A stretch of 13,586 nucleotides of DNA from Gammaproteobacteria bacterium. Lineage in GTDB: Bacteria; Pseudomonadota; Gammaproteobacteria; Pseudomonadales; Pseudomonadaceae. Of this stretch, positions 1-6,961 are shown in pieces; within the stretch, counting starts at the first letter, position 1, and every line of letters starts with the position of its first letter. The position numbers were made by a program, and so were the translations under genes. The DNA lies in NCBI GenBank assembly GCA_012800475.1, contig JAAZJF010000028.1:1-13586 (forward strand), given 5' to 3'. Below the pieces are notes generated by a model, which was not told the origin of the DNA, did no database searches, and worked only from the letters and a program-made list of their open reading frames with translations.

Positions 1-48
1 TACGGCAATCAGCACTAAGCCCACACTGGAATACATCAGTCTTCTCAT
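1..48 (-). CDS. GldG-like ABC auxiliary protein, N-terminal fragment (cut by window edge)
   Basis: Only the first 16 codons are inside the window. They read MRRLMYSSVGLVLIAV, a basic start followed by a hydrophobic stretch, as expected for the N-terminal membrane anchor of a GldG/IFT52-type extracytoplasmic auxiliary protein. The ATG at 48-46 lies two bases past the stop codon of the upstream permease gene (51-53), so the two genes are translated as one operon. The assignment rests mainly on context: in many proteobacteria a GldA-like ATPase and GldF-like permease are followed by a large GldG-like protein. The sequence alone cannot prove the family. Confidence 0.6.
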   Translation of the reverse strand, partial: MRRLMYSSVGLVLIAV

Positions 49-50
49 GA

Positions 51-785
51 TCAGTCCGCCTTCTTCAAATCAACAACCACCGCTGTAGCCATCAACCAAG
101 CGCCAATAAAACTTAAGAAATACAGTAGATCACGCACATCAATCACGCCTTTACTGATGGCTTGAAAACGCGTTAAAAAGCTAAACGATGCCACCACATC
201 CAGCAACCACTGCGGCGCCCAGCCATTAAAAGCATCAAGCACCAAAGGAAAACCACTGACTACAAATACAAAGCACAGACTGACAGTCAAAATAAAAGCG
301 ATCACTTGGTTTTTTGCCAGTGCCGACATGCATGAACCCACCGCTAAGTAAGCCCCCACCAGCAACCAACTGCCCACATAACCCGTTAAAATAGCGCCGT
401 TGTCCGGATCACCTAGATAATTCACCGTCAGCACCATCGGGAATGTCAGCAGCAAGGCAATACCCGCAAACACCCAAGCCGCTAAAAACTTACCCACAAC
501 GCTTTCAAAACGAGTAATAGGTAACGTCATCAGCAATTCAATGGTGCCGCTTTTACGTTCTTCTGCCCACATACGCATGGCCAGTGCAGGTACAAGAAAC
601 AAATACAGCCAGGGATGAAAGTTAAAAAACGGATTGAGATCAGCCTGCCCGCTTTCGTAAAAGCCCCCTAAATAAAAAGTAAAAACGCTCGACAGCACCA
701 GAAAAATCAGTAAAAAAACATAGGCTAAAGGCGTGGCAAAAAAACTCGTAAACTCACGCTTAAAAATAATCGGCAGCTGTCTCAT
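51..785 (-). CDS. ABC-2 type transporter permease, GldF-like
   Basis: This is a 244-residue inner-membrane protein, the permease half of an ABC exporter. About six hydrophobic segments are visible, at residues 15-43, 58-75, 96-124, 131-156, 160-186 and 221-238. After the second segment comes the hallmark MWAEERKSGTIELLMTLP, the E-E-x-x-G-T-x-E-x-L-L motif of ABC-2 permeases of the gliding-associated (GldF)/NosY-like class. The start codon overlaps the stop of the ATPase gene (ATGA, 782-785), which indicates translational coupling, and the GldG-like gene begins two bases after the stop. In Flavobacterium, Gld proteins are tied to gliding, but in gliding-negative proteobacteria the substrate of this set is unknown, so only exporter is called here. 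Confidence 0.9.
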   Translation of the reverse strand: MRQLPIIFKREFTSFFATPLAYVFLLIFLVLSSVFTFYLGGFYESGQADLNPFFNFHPWLYLFLVPALAMRMWAEERKSGTIELLMTLPITRFESVVGKFLAAWVFAGIALLLTFPMVLTVNYLGDPDNGAILTGYVGSWLLVGAYLAVGSCMSALAKNQVIAFILTVSLCFVFVVSGFPLVLDAFNGWAPQWLLDVVASFSFLTRFQAISKGVIDVRDLLYFLSFIGAWLMATAVVVDLKKAD

Positions 786-1705
786 GCGGCATCTCCACGG
801 GTCAAACTACGGAACACTTCATCTAAACGGCCGCGCTCCACTTCAAGCTCACGTACCTGCCAACCTTGCGCATGAATCAGCTGGTTCACCGCAGGGAAAA
901 TCACCTGACCGGCTGCCGCTAATACCGTCAGACTGCCATCCAAAGGGTTTTCTTCAAGCCCTACTACGCCAGGTAAAGCTTGCAGCAAGGTGTGATCCAA
1001 GGGCTGTTCTGCTAATAAAGTCACGGCTTGGTGATAACGGGAGCGACTCTGTAGCTCATAGGGTGTTTCATCCACCAGCAAGCGCCCCTGACTGATCAGC
1101 ATCGCACGCGTACACAAAGCGCTGACTTCTTCTAAGATGTGGGTGGAGATAATCACAATTCGGTCCACAGCTAAATTTTTAATCAGTTGGCGCACTTGAT
1201 GCTTTTGATTGGGATCTAAGCCATCGGTGGGTTCATCTAAAATCAATACTTGCGGGTCATGCAAAACTGCTTGCGCTAAACCCACTCGACGTTTAAAACC
1301 TTTGGATAAGGTATCAATCGTCTGTTCCACCACAGACTCAAGTTCGACCAAGGCCAAGGCGCGCGCCACGCGCTCTTTGAGTTCTCGCCCACGGTAACCG
1401 CGAATCTGAGCGATAAAATGTAAAAAACCGCCCACCGTCATATCGCCATAGCACGGCGCACCTTCAGGTAAATAACCCATCAAGCGCTGGGCTTGCAAAG
1501 TCTGCTTGGTGATATCAAAACCACAGATACTGACCTGCCCTTCACACGGCTGTAAAAAACCAGTGAGCATTTTCATGGTCGTAGATTTGCCTGCACCATT
1601 GGGGCCTAAAAAGCCCACGACTTCACCCGGCGCCACGGTAAATGACACATCATCCACTGCCACCTGTTGCACAAAGCGTTTTGTTAAGTGCGTTACGTTA
1701 ATCAT
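782..1705 (-). CDS. ABC transporter ATP-binding protein, GldA-like
   Basis: This is a 307-residue cytoplasmic ATPase that would drive the permease encoded next to it. Visible motifs are Walker A GPNGAGKST (34-42), signature LSKGFKRR (133-140), Walker B VLILDE (153-158) followed by the D-loop GLD, and the H-loop histidine at 189. The Q-loop region reads YLPEGAP, without the usual glutamine, as is common in GldA/NosF-like ATPases. The C-terminal third (about 215-307) is the family's accessory domain. A GTG seven codons upstream (1726) would extend the frame. I chose the ATG at 1705 because GGAG lies five bases before it and because relatives begin with a short M-I-x-V-x-x-L-T-K-R-F. It is the first gene of a minus-strand operon. 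Confidence 0.93.
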   Translation of the reverse strand: MINVTHLTKRFVQQVAVDDVSFTVAPGEVVGFLGPNGAGKSTTMKMLTGFLQPCEGQVSICGFDITKQTLQAQRLMGYLPEGAPCYGDMTVGGFLHFIAQIRGYRGRELKERVARALALVELESVVEQTIDTLSKGFKRRVGLAQAVLHDPQVLILDEPTDGLDPNQKHQVRQLIKNLAVDRIVIISTHILEEVSALCTRAMLISQGRLLVDETPYELQSRSRYHQAVTLLAEQPLDHTLLQALPGVVGLEENPLDGSLTVLAAAGQVIFPAVNQLIHAQGWQVRELEVERGRLDEVFRSLTRGDAA

Positions 1706-1948
1706 TCCAACTCCAATCGATTTCACTCACACCACACATAGGAGGCTGCATATTACAGCGACTGCACGCAGCATCACTGCACCAGAGCAGGCACTTAAAA
1801 CCAAGAGCATAGCAGTCACACAGCTCTTTTGGCGGGCATTTATCATGAGTTTGGTATGAAATTGCTGTTTTACCTGCTGAGATTCGGTTTTCCATTCGCC
1901 AACTCTCTGATGATGAGAGGTGAACTACTTTTAAGACACATCAGTGCA
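1706..1948. other. Intergenic region between ABC operon and Mn exporter leader
   Basis: About 240 bases without a convincing gene. Short open frames exist on both strands but lack a ribosome binding site or recognisable protein. It should contain the promoter of the minus-strand ABC operon. A small inverted repeat (CTCTC at 1903-1907 with GAGAG at 1915-1919) is visible but has no terminator-type T run directly after it. Confidence 0.6.
1806..1814 (-). promoter_or_regulatory. Possible extended -10 element for the ABC operon
   Basis: Read on the minus strand this is TGCTATGCT, a TGn plus a -10-like hexamer about 100 bases upstream of the ATPase start. No good -35 hexamer sits 16-18 bases before it. 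This is a weak prediction from pattern only. Confidence 0.22.
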
Positions 1949-1977
1949 TTGCTTTAGCAGGAAAGATTGTTTAGTAT
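1949..1977 (+). promoter_or_regulatory. Probable promoter of the riboswitch / Mn exporter transcript
   Basis: TTGCTT (1949-1954) and TAGTAT (1972-1977) are 17 bases apart, the preferred sigma-70 spacing. Transcription would start near 1984, exactly where the first helix of the riboswitch aptamer begins (1985). That agreement supports the call although neither hexamer is a perfect match. Confidence 0.5.
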
Positions 1978-1984
1978 CAGCGCC

Positions 1985-2114
1985 GTCTTGGGGGAGTAGT
2001 CGGCTGCGGAATTATCCACAGCGTGCACGTCAACATACTTGATCAACAGATCATGGCGTGTACACCTTCGTTGATATGCATCCTTTGATAGCACATCACT
2101 TTGGCTGACGAGAC
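1985..2114 (+). ncRNA. yybP-ykoY manganese riboswitch aptamer
   Basis: The family signature GGGGAGTAG is at 1991-1999. Closing helices can be drawn. GTCTTG (1985-1990) pairs with CGAGAC (2109-2114). After the GGGGAGTA loop, GTCGGC (1999-2004) pairs with GCTGAC (2104-2109), sharing one base at the junction. An inner hairpin forms from 2005-2020 around the loop ATTA. Further in, GTGCACG pairs with CGTGTAC, with a GATC-AACA-GATC hairpin inside that arm. The CACTTTGGCTGACGAGACC end at about 2097-2115 is typical of proteobacterial members. The family (RF00080 in Rfam) senses Mn2+ and controls Mn2+ exporters such as MntP, and Alx in E. coli. Here it precedes a TMEM165/GDT1-type exporter gene, matching that role. 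Helix boundaries are my hand fold. Confidence 0.87.
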
Positions 2115-2128
2115 CCATGACATACATA

Positions 2129-2186
2129 ACCTTACCGGGTGGAAAGGCTGTGTGTGTCATGGTTATCGTATTCTCCGCCCCGAGGT
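2129..2186 (+). promoter_or_regulatory. Shine-Dalgarno-masking hairpin (riboswitch expression platform)
   Basis: ACCT (2129-2132), C2136 and GGGTGG (2137-2142) can pair with AGGT (2183-2186), G2182 and CCGCCC (2175-2180), leaving small bulges. The second arm contains the GAGGTG ribosome binding site of the exporter gene (2182-2187). This structure would hide the site when Mn2+ is low. Aptamer folding in the presence of Mn2+ would have to favour opening it, as established for translational Mn2+ riboswitches of E. coli. There is no T run, so transcription termination is unlikely here. Confidence 0.6.
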
Positions 2187-2193
2187 GTATCAC

Positions 2194-2760
2194 ATGTTAC
2201 AAACCCTGCTTATGTCTACCGGTATCGTCACTCTGGCTGAAATCGGTGATAAAACCCAACTCCTTGCTCTCTTGCTCGCTGCGCGTTATCGCCAACCTGT
2301 ACCTATTATTCTTGGTATTTTAGTGGCTACTGTGGCGAACCACTTTCTTGCTGCAGCAGTGGGGCACCAGGTCGCGCAATTATTATCAGCCACCACGCTA
2401 CTGTGGGTACTGGCCGCTTGCTTTATTGGCGTAGCTGCCTGGACCTTGATCCCGGATACATTAGATGAGGACACGCAGATCGTCAGTCGCTACGGTCCTT
2501 TTTTAGCCACAGTGATTGCTTTTTTTATTGCCGAAATGGGTGATAAAACTCAAGTCGCAACGGTCATGCTCGCCGCGCAATTTGACTATTTCTGGATGGT
2601 CATTCTTGGAACAACCCTAGGCATGCTGTTGGCTAATGCACCTGTGGTATTAATAGGTCATTTTGCTGCGCAGCGCTTACCTCTGAAGCTGATTCGCAGT
2701 GTTGCAGCCATAGGTTTCTTAGCTTTTGCCGCTTACTGTATCTGGCAAGCACTTAACTAA
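2194..2760 (+). CDS. TMEM165/GDT1 (UPF0016) family manganese exporter
   Basis: This is a 188-residue inner-membrane protein made of two homologous halves, each carrying the family's acidic motif E-x-G-D-K-T: AEIGDKTQ at about residues 15-22 and AEMGDKTQ at about 118-125. These acidic residues are thought to bind the transported cation. Bacterial members (MneA-type) export Mn2+, which fits the Mn2+ riboswitch directly upstream. About six hydrophobic segments are visible. The open frame extends to a TTG at 2101, but that codon is inside the riboswitch aptamer. The ATG at 2194 has GAGGTG six bases upstream and starts the conserved protein. The gene appears to be a single-gene transcription unit converging on the oxidoreductase gene. 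Confidence 0.93.
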   Translation: MLQTLLMSTGIVTLAEIGDKTQLLALLLAARYRQPVPIILGILVATVANHFLAAAVGHQVAQLLSATTLLWVLAACFIGVAAWTLIPDTLDEDTQIVSRYGPFLATVIAFFIAEMGDKTQVATVMLAAQFDYFWMVILGTTLGMLLANAPVVLIGHFAAQRLPLKLIRSVAAIGFLAFAAYCIWQALN

Positions 2761-2784
2761 ATCGGCGCATGAATATGCTCTACT

Positions 2785-2820
2785 GCCCCTGTCATATGCC
2801 TGAGCGTATGCAACAGGGGC
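2785..2820. terminator. Hairpin between convergent genes, possible two-way terminator
   Basis: GCCCCTGT (2785-2792) is the exact inverse complement of ACAGGGGC (2813-2820), and inner CATA/TATG pairs can extend the stem. It lies between two genes that end toward each other. Neither side is followed by a T run, so it is not a textbook rho-independent terminator. It may instead block transcripts or stabilise 3' ends. Confidence 0.45.
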
Positions 2821-2834
2821 AACCGAGAAAACTC

Positions 2835-3794
2835 TTACTCCTCAGAGATTTGCAGCACCACTTTACCATTGACTTGGTTACTGGCTAAGCGCGCAAAAGC
2901 GGCTTCAGCGTCAGCCCAAGCAAACACTTCTTCGGCTTGCGGTCGCAGCTGTCCGCTGGCAAATAATGGCCATACCTGCTCGGCCAATTGCGCCATCAAC
3001 TCACCTTTAAAGGCGTCCGTGCGACTGCGTAAAGTCGAGCCAATTAATTGAATGCGCTTACTTAACAGTTGCGCTAAGTCCAACTCAGCGCGGCGCCCAC
3101 CCATCAAGCCGATATTGATCCAACGCCCGTCTAAACTCAGCATTTTCAAGTTGGCAGGCGCATAACTGGCCCCTACAGGGTCAAGAATCACATCAAAGGG
3201 CGCAAAATCCTGCAGACCCTCAATATTCTCACCTCGTACTACGCCGCCTTGCGCACCTAAGGCTTCACAATAAGCCAAGCGCTCAGCTGAACCCACACTG
3301 ACCCAGCACGGGCTATTAAAGGCTTTACACAACTGAATTGCTGCTGAGCCGACACCGCTCGCACCCGCATGCAATAAGACCTTCTCACCGGGCTGCACGC
3401 GTCCTAACTGAAACACATTGAGCCAAGCCGTGGCATACACTTCAGGTACAGCCGCCGCTTCAAGCAAACTTAAACCTTCAGGTACAGGCAGCACATGTCG
3501 CGCATCGACACACACTTCTTGCGCCATACCACCGCCGGCTAATAAAGCGCACACGCGATCGCCCACTTGCCATGTGCCGCTGCCCTCACCCACTTCACTA
3601 ATAATGCCTGCGCATTCCAATCCTAGAATATCGCTGACACCTGCAGGAGGGGGATACAAACCCGCCGCTTGCAATAAATCGGCGCGATTGAGACCCGCTG
3701 CAACCACACGAATACGAACTTGCCCCGGCGCACAAACCGGTGCATCACACTCAATCAACAGTGGTTGGCCCTTATGACCTTGTAATGCTTTCAT
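2835..3794 (-). CDS. NAD(P)H quinone oxidoreductase, zinc-independent MDR family (PIG3-like)
   Basis: This is a 319-residue cytoplasmic enzyme of the medium-chain dehydrogenase/reductase superfamily that should reduce quinones or other electrophiles with NADPH. It has the N-terminal GroES-like catalytic fold (RADLLQAAGLYPPPAGVSDILGLE at about residues 37-60, very like TP53I3/PIG3 proteins). The nucleotide-binding A-x-x-G-x-x-G region is HAGASGVGSAA (142-152). The zinc-ligand GHE motif of alcohol dehydrogenases is replaced by GLE, marking the zinc-free QOR branch. GGAG lies five bases before the ATG. It is divergent from prc, with overlapping promoters between them. The physiological substrate cannot be read from sequence. 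The crotonyl-CoA-reductase-like branch is a less likely alternative. Confidence 0.9.
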   Translation of the reverse strand: MKALQGHKGQPLLIECDAPVCAPGQVRIRVVAAGLNRADLLQAAGLYPPPAGVSDILGLECAGIISEVGEGSGTWQVGDRVCALLAGGGMAQEVCVDARHVLPVPEGLSLLEAAAVPEVYATAWLNVFQLGRVQPGEKVLLHAGASGVGSAAIQLCKAFNSPCWVSVGSAERLAYCEALGAQGGVVRGENIEGLQDFAPFDVILDPVGASYAPANLKMLSLDGRWINIGLMGGRRAELDLAQLLSKRIQLIGSTLRSRTDAFKGELMAQLAEQVWPLFASGQLRPQAEEVFAWADAEAAFARLASNQVNGKVVLQISEE

Positions 3795-3843
3795 AGTGTC
3801 TCCATATTGTTATTAATATGTTTAACTGTATCTGTTTCTTTAC

Positions 3844-3871
3844 TGAATACAGCCTACAATGGAACTGTAAA
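3844..3871 (-). promoter_or_regulatory. Probable promoter of the quinone oxidoreductase gene
   Basis: On the minus strand TTTACA (3871-3866) is followed after 16 bases by TATTCA (3849-3844). The -35 matches five of six consensus bases. The start codon is about 50 bases downstream of the -10. The element overlaps the plus-strand -10 proposed for prc. Confidence 0.38.
3855..3860 (+). promoter_or_regulatory. Possible -10 element for prc
   Basis: TACAAT matches five of six -10 consensus bases. Transcription would start near 3867, about 23 bases before the preferred ATG at 3890. No strong -35 hexamer is found 16-18 bases upstream, so an activator or another sigma factor is possible. Confidence 0.32.
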
Positions 3872-3889
3872 CACTTTAGGTGGCCTAAA

Positions 3890-6016
3890 ATGCGTCATAT
3901 ATCACTCAGACAAAGAATTAGCATGAAGCACACTCTAACTCGCTCTGCCCTAGCTTTCATTATTGGCCTCGCAGCAGTACCTGCTGCATACGCTACGAGC
4001 AAAGCACAACAATGGGATTACTTACAACCCGACCGTGATCAAATGATCGCCAGTCTCAATGTTGTCGAGCTGCTCAAACGTCATCATTACAGTAAGCCAC
4101 CCTTGGATGATGCACGCTCGCGTAAAATGTACTCGGGCTATTTGAAAATGCTGGACCCGGCGCGCATGTACTTTACTGCAGCCGATATTAAAAAATTTAA
4201 TCAATGGGAAACTCAATTTGATGATTTTCTCAAAGCCGGCAATCTAAAGCCCGGTTATGCCATCTACACTCGCCAACTTGAGCGTCTTGAGCAATACCTA
4301 GAGTACGCACTATCTGTACTCAATAGCGGTGTGGATCAGATTGACTTTAGTGTTGACGAATCTTTTGAAACAGATCGTGAAAAAGCCTCATGGGCTAAAA
4401 ATGAAAGCGCGCTGCAAGACTTATGGCGCAAACGCCTGAAAGATGAAGTGTTGCGCTTAAAGATTGCCAACAAAGAGCCTAAAGCCATACAAACCTTGTT
4501 GGTTAAACGCTACAAAAACCAGCAAAAACGCTTGCAGCAAACCCGCAGTGAAGACGTGTTCCAAGCTTATATCAATGCGTTTGCACAAACCTATGATCCA
4601 CATACCACCTATTTATCACCGGACAACGCTGAAAACTTTGACATCAATATGAAACTCTCCCTTGAGGGTATTGGTGCCATGCTACAAGGTGATAATGAGC
4701 ACGTTAAAATTGTGCGCTTAATCCCAGCAGGTCCAGCAGAAAAAAGTAAGCTGGTGGCTCCCGCTGATAAAATCATTGCAGTAGGCCAAGGTAAAAAAGA
4801 CTTGGTCGATGTGATTGGCTGGCGCTTAGATGAAGTGGTTAAACTCATTCGTGGCCCCAAAGGCTCACAAGTGCGTTTAGAAATCATTCCAGCCAGCAAT
4901 GCGCCCAATGATCAAACCAGTAAAACGGTGACCATTACCCGCGAAGCAGTCAAGCTTGAAGAGCAAGCGGCGAAAAAGTCCATCCTCAACCTGACCCAAG
5001 AAGGTCGTGAAGTGAAACTGGGTGTTATTGAGATCCCAGCCTTTTACTTAGACTTTAAAGCTTACCGCGCAGGTGATCCTGAATATAAAAGCACCACCCG
5101 TGACGTGAAACGTTTAATCACTGAACTGCAAGACGAAAATGTCGAAGGTATTGTGATTGACTTGCGCAACAATGGCGGCGGCTCATTACAGGAAGCCACC
5201 GAACTGACTGGCTTGTTTATTGAGCAAGGTCCTACTGTGTTGGTGCGCAACAGCGATGGTCGCATTGATGTATTAGCCGATGAGCAAAAAGGCGTGTTTT
5301 ATAAAGGCCCGCTCACGGTTCTAGTCAATCGCTTGTCGGCGTCCGCATCAGAAATTTTTGCGGGTGCCATGCAAGACTATCACCGTGCCCTGATTATCGG
5401 CGGTCAAACCTTCGGTAAAGGCACAGTGCAAACCATTCAACCGCTCAATCATGGCGAGCTTAAACTGACCTTAGCTAAGTTTTACCGTGTTTCAGGGCAA
5501 AGCACTCAACACCAAGGGGTGATCCCTGACATCAGCTACCCTGCTGATATGGATACCTCTGAAATCGGTGAAAGCGCATTACCTGAAGCCATGCCATGGG
5601 ACAGCATTAAACCTGCATTAACACCGCCTAAAGATCCATTTAAGCCATTTATTGCAGAATTAAAATCACGCCATGATGCACGTACTGATAATGACCCCGA
5701 CTTTGTCTTTAGCCGTGCACGCTTGGCACTGACTCAGCGACTCATGCAAGACACTATTGTGAGTCTTAATGAAACTGAACGCCGCGCTCAGTATGCAAAA
5801 ATTGAGCAAAAACAACTGGCGATTGAAAACGCTCGACGCGAGAAAAAAGGTGAAGAGCAGCTCAAAACCTTGATCAAAGATGACGAGGATGATCATGTGG
5901 CTGCAGCAGCTGAGCAGGACAAAAAAACCAAGCCTGAAGACGATGCTTACTTAGCAGAAACAGGTCGCATTCTACTCGACTTGCTGAGCCTTAAAACAAT
6001 GGCCAGTCGCGAATAA
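3890..6016 (+). CDS. prc: Carboxy-terminal processing (tail-specific) protease Prc
   Basis: A 708-residue periplasmic serine protease of family S41 that degrades proteins by recognising their C-terminal tails. In Pseudomonas the homologue AlgO takes part in anti-sigma factor MucA turnover, and in E. coli Prc processes FtsI and MepS. A signal peptide is visible, with hydrophobic residues 19-35 ending AAYA before TSK. After an N-terminal helical domain comes a PDZ domain (about 255-335) and the catalytic domain with SASASE (483-488) and FGKG (508-511). S485, D496 and K510 have the same spacing as the Ser/Asp/Lys set of E. coli Prc. The C-terminal region is the charged DUF3340-type extension. 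I chose ATG 3890 because AGGTGG lies six bases upstream. ATG 3923 (697 residues, shorter signal peptide, poor ribosome site) is the alternative. Confidence 0.95.
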   Translation: MRHISLRQRISMKHTLTRSALAFIIGLAAVPAAYATSKAQQWDYLQPDRDQMIASLNVVELLKRHHYSKPPLDDARSRKMYSGYLKMLDPARMYFTAADIKKFNQWETQFDDFLKAGNLKPGYAIYTRQLERLEQYLEYALSVLNSGVDQIDFSVDESFETDREKASWAKNESALQDLWRKRLKDEVLRLKIANKEPKAIQTLLVKRYKNQQKRLQQTRSEDVFQAYINAFAQTYDPHTTYLSPDNAENFDINMKLSLEGIGAMLQGDNEHVKIVRLIPAGPAEKSKLVAPADKIIAVGQGKKDLVDVIGWRLDEVVKLIRGPKGSQVRLEIIPASNAPNDQTSKTVTITREAVKLEEQAAKKSILNLTQEGREVKLGVIEIPAFYLDFKAYRAGDPEYKSTTRDVKRLITELQDENVEGIVIDLRNNGGGSLQEATELTGLFIEQGPTVLVRNSDGRIDVLADEQKGVFYKGPLTVLVNRLSASASEIFAGAMQDYHRALIIGGQTFGKGTVQTIQPLNHGELKLTLAKFYRVSGQSTQHQGVIPDISYPADMDTSEIGESALPEAMPWDSIKPALTPPKDPFKPFIAELKSRHDARTDNDPDFVFSRARLALTQRLMQDTIVSLNETERRAQYAKIEQKQLAIENARREKKGEEQLKTLIKDDEDDHVAAAAEQDKKTKPEDDAYLAETGRILLDLLSLKTMASRE

Positions 6017-6048
6017 AACGCGTCTACAGTGCAACAGGTGTCATCACT

Positions 6049-6082
6049 CTATCCCGCCCTTTGTGGCGGGATAGTTGTTTGT
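6049..6082 (+). terminator. Rho-independent terminator of prc
   Basis: CTATCCCGCC (6049-6058) pairs perfectly with GGCGGGATAG (6065-6074) around a six-base loop and is followed by TTGTTTGT. The stem is ten base pairs. It lies 33 bases after the prc stop and also faces the end of the Sel1-repeat gene, but a T run exists only on the plus strand. Confidence 0.8.
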
Positions 6083-6113
6083 ACAGTCTGTGTTTCTTGA
6101 AGCATACAGCGCT

Positions 6114-6590
6114 TTAAGCTAGACCTTGTACCACTGCTAATTGTGCAGCAATACGCTGCGCATCATCTGGGCTGGCAGCCAACTGTGGTCCACCTTGCTC
6201 ATATAACTGCAGCAAACGCTGCAAAGCCAAAGGATGACCCGCACAGCCCGCCAGCTCCCACCAATGCGCGGCCTGTAAAGCATTCGCAGGCTCTGTCAGT
6301 GATCCGGCTAAGTGATGCACACCCAACTGATAAGCTGATTTTGCATCCCCCGCTTCAGCCGCCAAACGCAGTAAGCGCAAGCCTTCGTTTTTTGCGCCAA
6401 CACCCTGACCACGATGCAGTAACACATGCCCATAAAAAGCACGGGCGTCCCTATCGTCATAATGACTCATACGCGCAAAACGCACTTGCATCCACTGCCA
6501 GACTCGAGGATTGGCCACAGCCCAGCGCCGGTTAAATAACTGGCGGGCAATGCGGTAACCGATCTGTGTACGTAACTTTGCAAATAACAT
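6114..6590 (-). CDS. Sel1-repeat protein, function unknown
   Basis: A 158-residue protein with two to three Sel1-type helical repeats, roughly residues 50-120 (for example GLRLLRLAAEAGDAKSAYQL, then ALQAAHWWELAGCAGHPLAL). Such repeats form TPR-like protein-binding scaffolds. The first 45 residues are basic and aromatic (RIARQLFNRRW) without a clear signal peptide, so a cytoplasmic location is likely. The frame also offers a GTG at 6596 that overlaps the upstream stop (GTGA). I prefer the ATG at 6590, which has AGAGGAG five bases before it. It is the last gene of a coupled three-gene operon. The partner protein is unknown. Confidence 0.82.
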   Translation of the reverse strand: MLFAKLRTQIGYRIARQLFNRRWAVANPRVWQWMQVRFARMSHYDDRDARAFYGHVLLHRGQGVGAKNEGLRLLRLAAEAGDAKSAYQLGVHHLAGSLTEPANALQAAHWWELAGCAGHPLALQRLLQLYEQGGPQLAASPDDAQRIAAQLAVVQGLA

Positions 6591-6592
6591 AC

Positions 6593-6961
6593 TCACTCCT
6601 CTGGATAGCTAAATGGATACACCTGTGCCAACTGAGTATTCAACCATGCCGCTACGCTGGCTTCATCCATCGCAGCTGAAAAGACACCCAGCTGCGCCAT
6701 ACACTGCATAAAACCCAGTTGCGGATGCGCAGGACGCGCTTGACTGACCACTAATACGCTGCGCAAAGGCCAACCTCGGGCATGATCAGCACAGGCCAAC
6801 TGCTCCAATGCGTAAGCTAAGCGGCGCACACTCGGCGCGGGCAAGTGTAAATGCTCGATCACCTGCCGGTAAGTGATTAGAGTGCGTTGCTGTTGCGTGC
6901 TGGCTAACAGTTCCAGCAAACCACGCTGCTGCTCAGCTGTCAGCGCGAACGCTTCACTCAT
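6593..6961 (-). CDS. Small conserved-looking protein, possible winged-helix fold, unknown function
   Basis: This is a 122-residue soluble protein that I do not recognise as a named family. It begins with a helical segment rich in glutamine (EQQRGLLELLASTQQQ). The middle reads ITYRQVIEHLHLPAPSVRRL and is followed by an A-L-x-x-L segment. That pattern resembles the helix-turn-helix part of small winged-helix or MGMT-like domains, but no catalytic PCHR motif is present. A strand-like WPLRSVLVVS follows. The ATG at 6961 overlaps the last eight bases of the upstream HTH gene, and no strong ribosome site precedes it, so translation is probably coupled. A GTG at 6979 is a less likely start. A DNA-binding role is conjecture. 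Confidence 0.75.
   Translation of the reverse strand: MSEAFALTAEQQRGLLELLASTQQQRTLITYRQVIEHLHLPAPSVRRLAYALEQLACADHARGWPLRSVLVVSQARPAHPQLGFMQCMAQLGVFSAAMDEASVAAWLNTQLAQVYPFSYPEE

Noticed and set aside
733..1095. A 120-codon plus-strand open frame opposite the GldF/GldA genes
   Set aside because: It is antisense to two well-supported ABC genes, has no ribosome site and shows no domain-like sequence.
1698..1895. A cysteine-rich 65-codon minus-strand frame overlapping the ABC ATPase start
   Set aside because: It overlaps the start of a confident gene in another frame, lacks a ribosome site and probably contains the ABC operon promoter.
1913..1957. A 14-codon plus-strand reading frame (possible leader peptide) before the riboswitch
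   Set aside because: It lies upstream of the predicted transcription start and has no ribosome site.
1954..2193. A 79-codon minus-strand frame across the riboswitch
   Set aside because: The region is explained by conserved RNA structure on the other strand, and the peptide resembles nothing.
3418..3777. A 119-codon plus-strand open frame opposite the oxidoreductase gene
   Set aside because: Low-complexity composition rich in Ser, Ala, Thr and Pro, as expected from antisense reading of a conserved enzyme gene.
6143..6535. A 130-codon plus-strand open frame opposite the Sel1-repeat gene
   Set aside because: The opposite frame has clear Sel1 repeats and a strong ribosome site. This one has neither.
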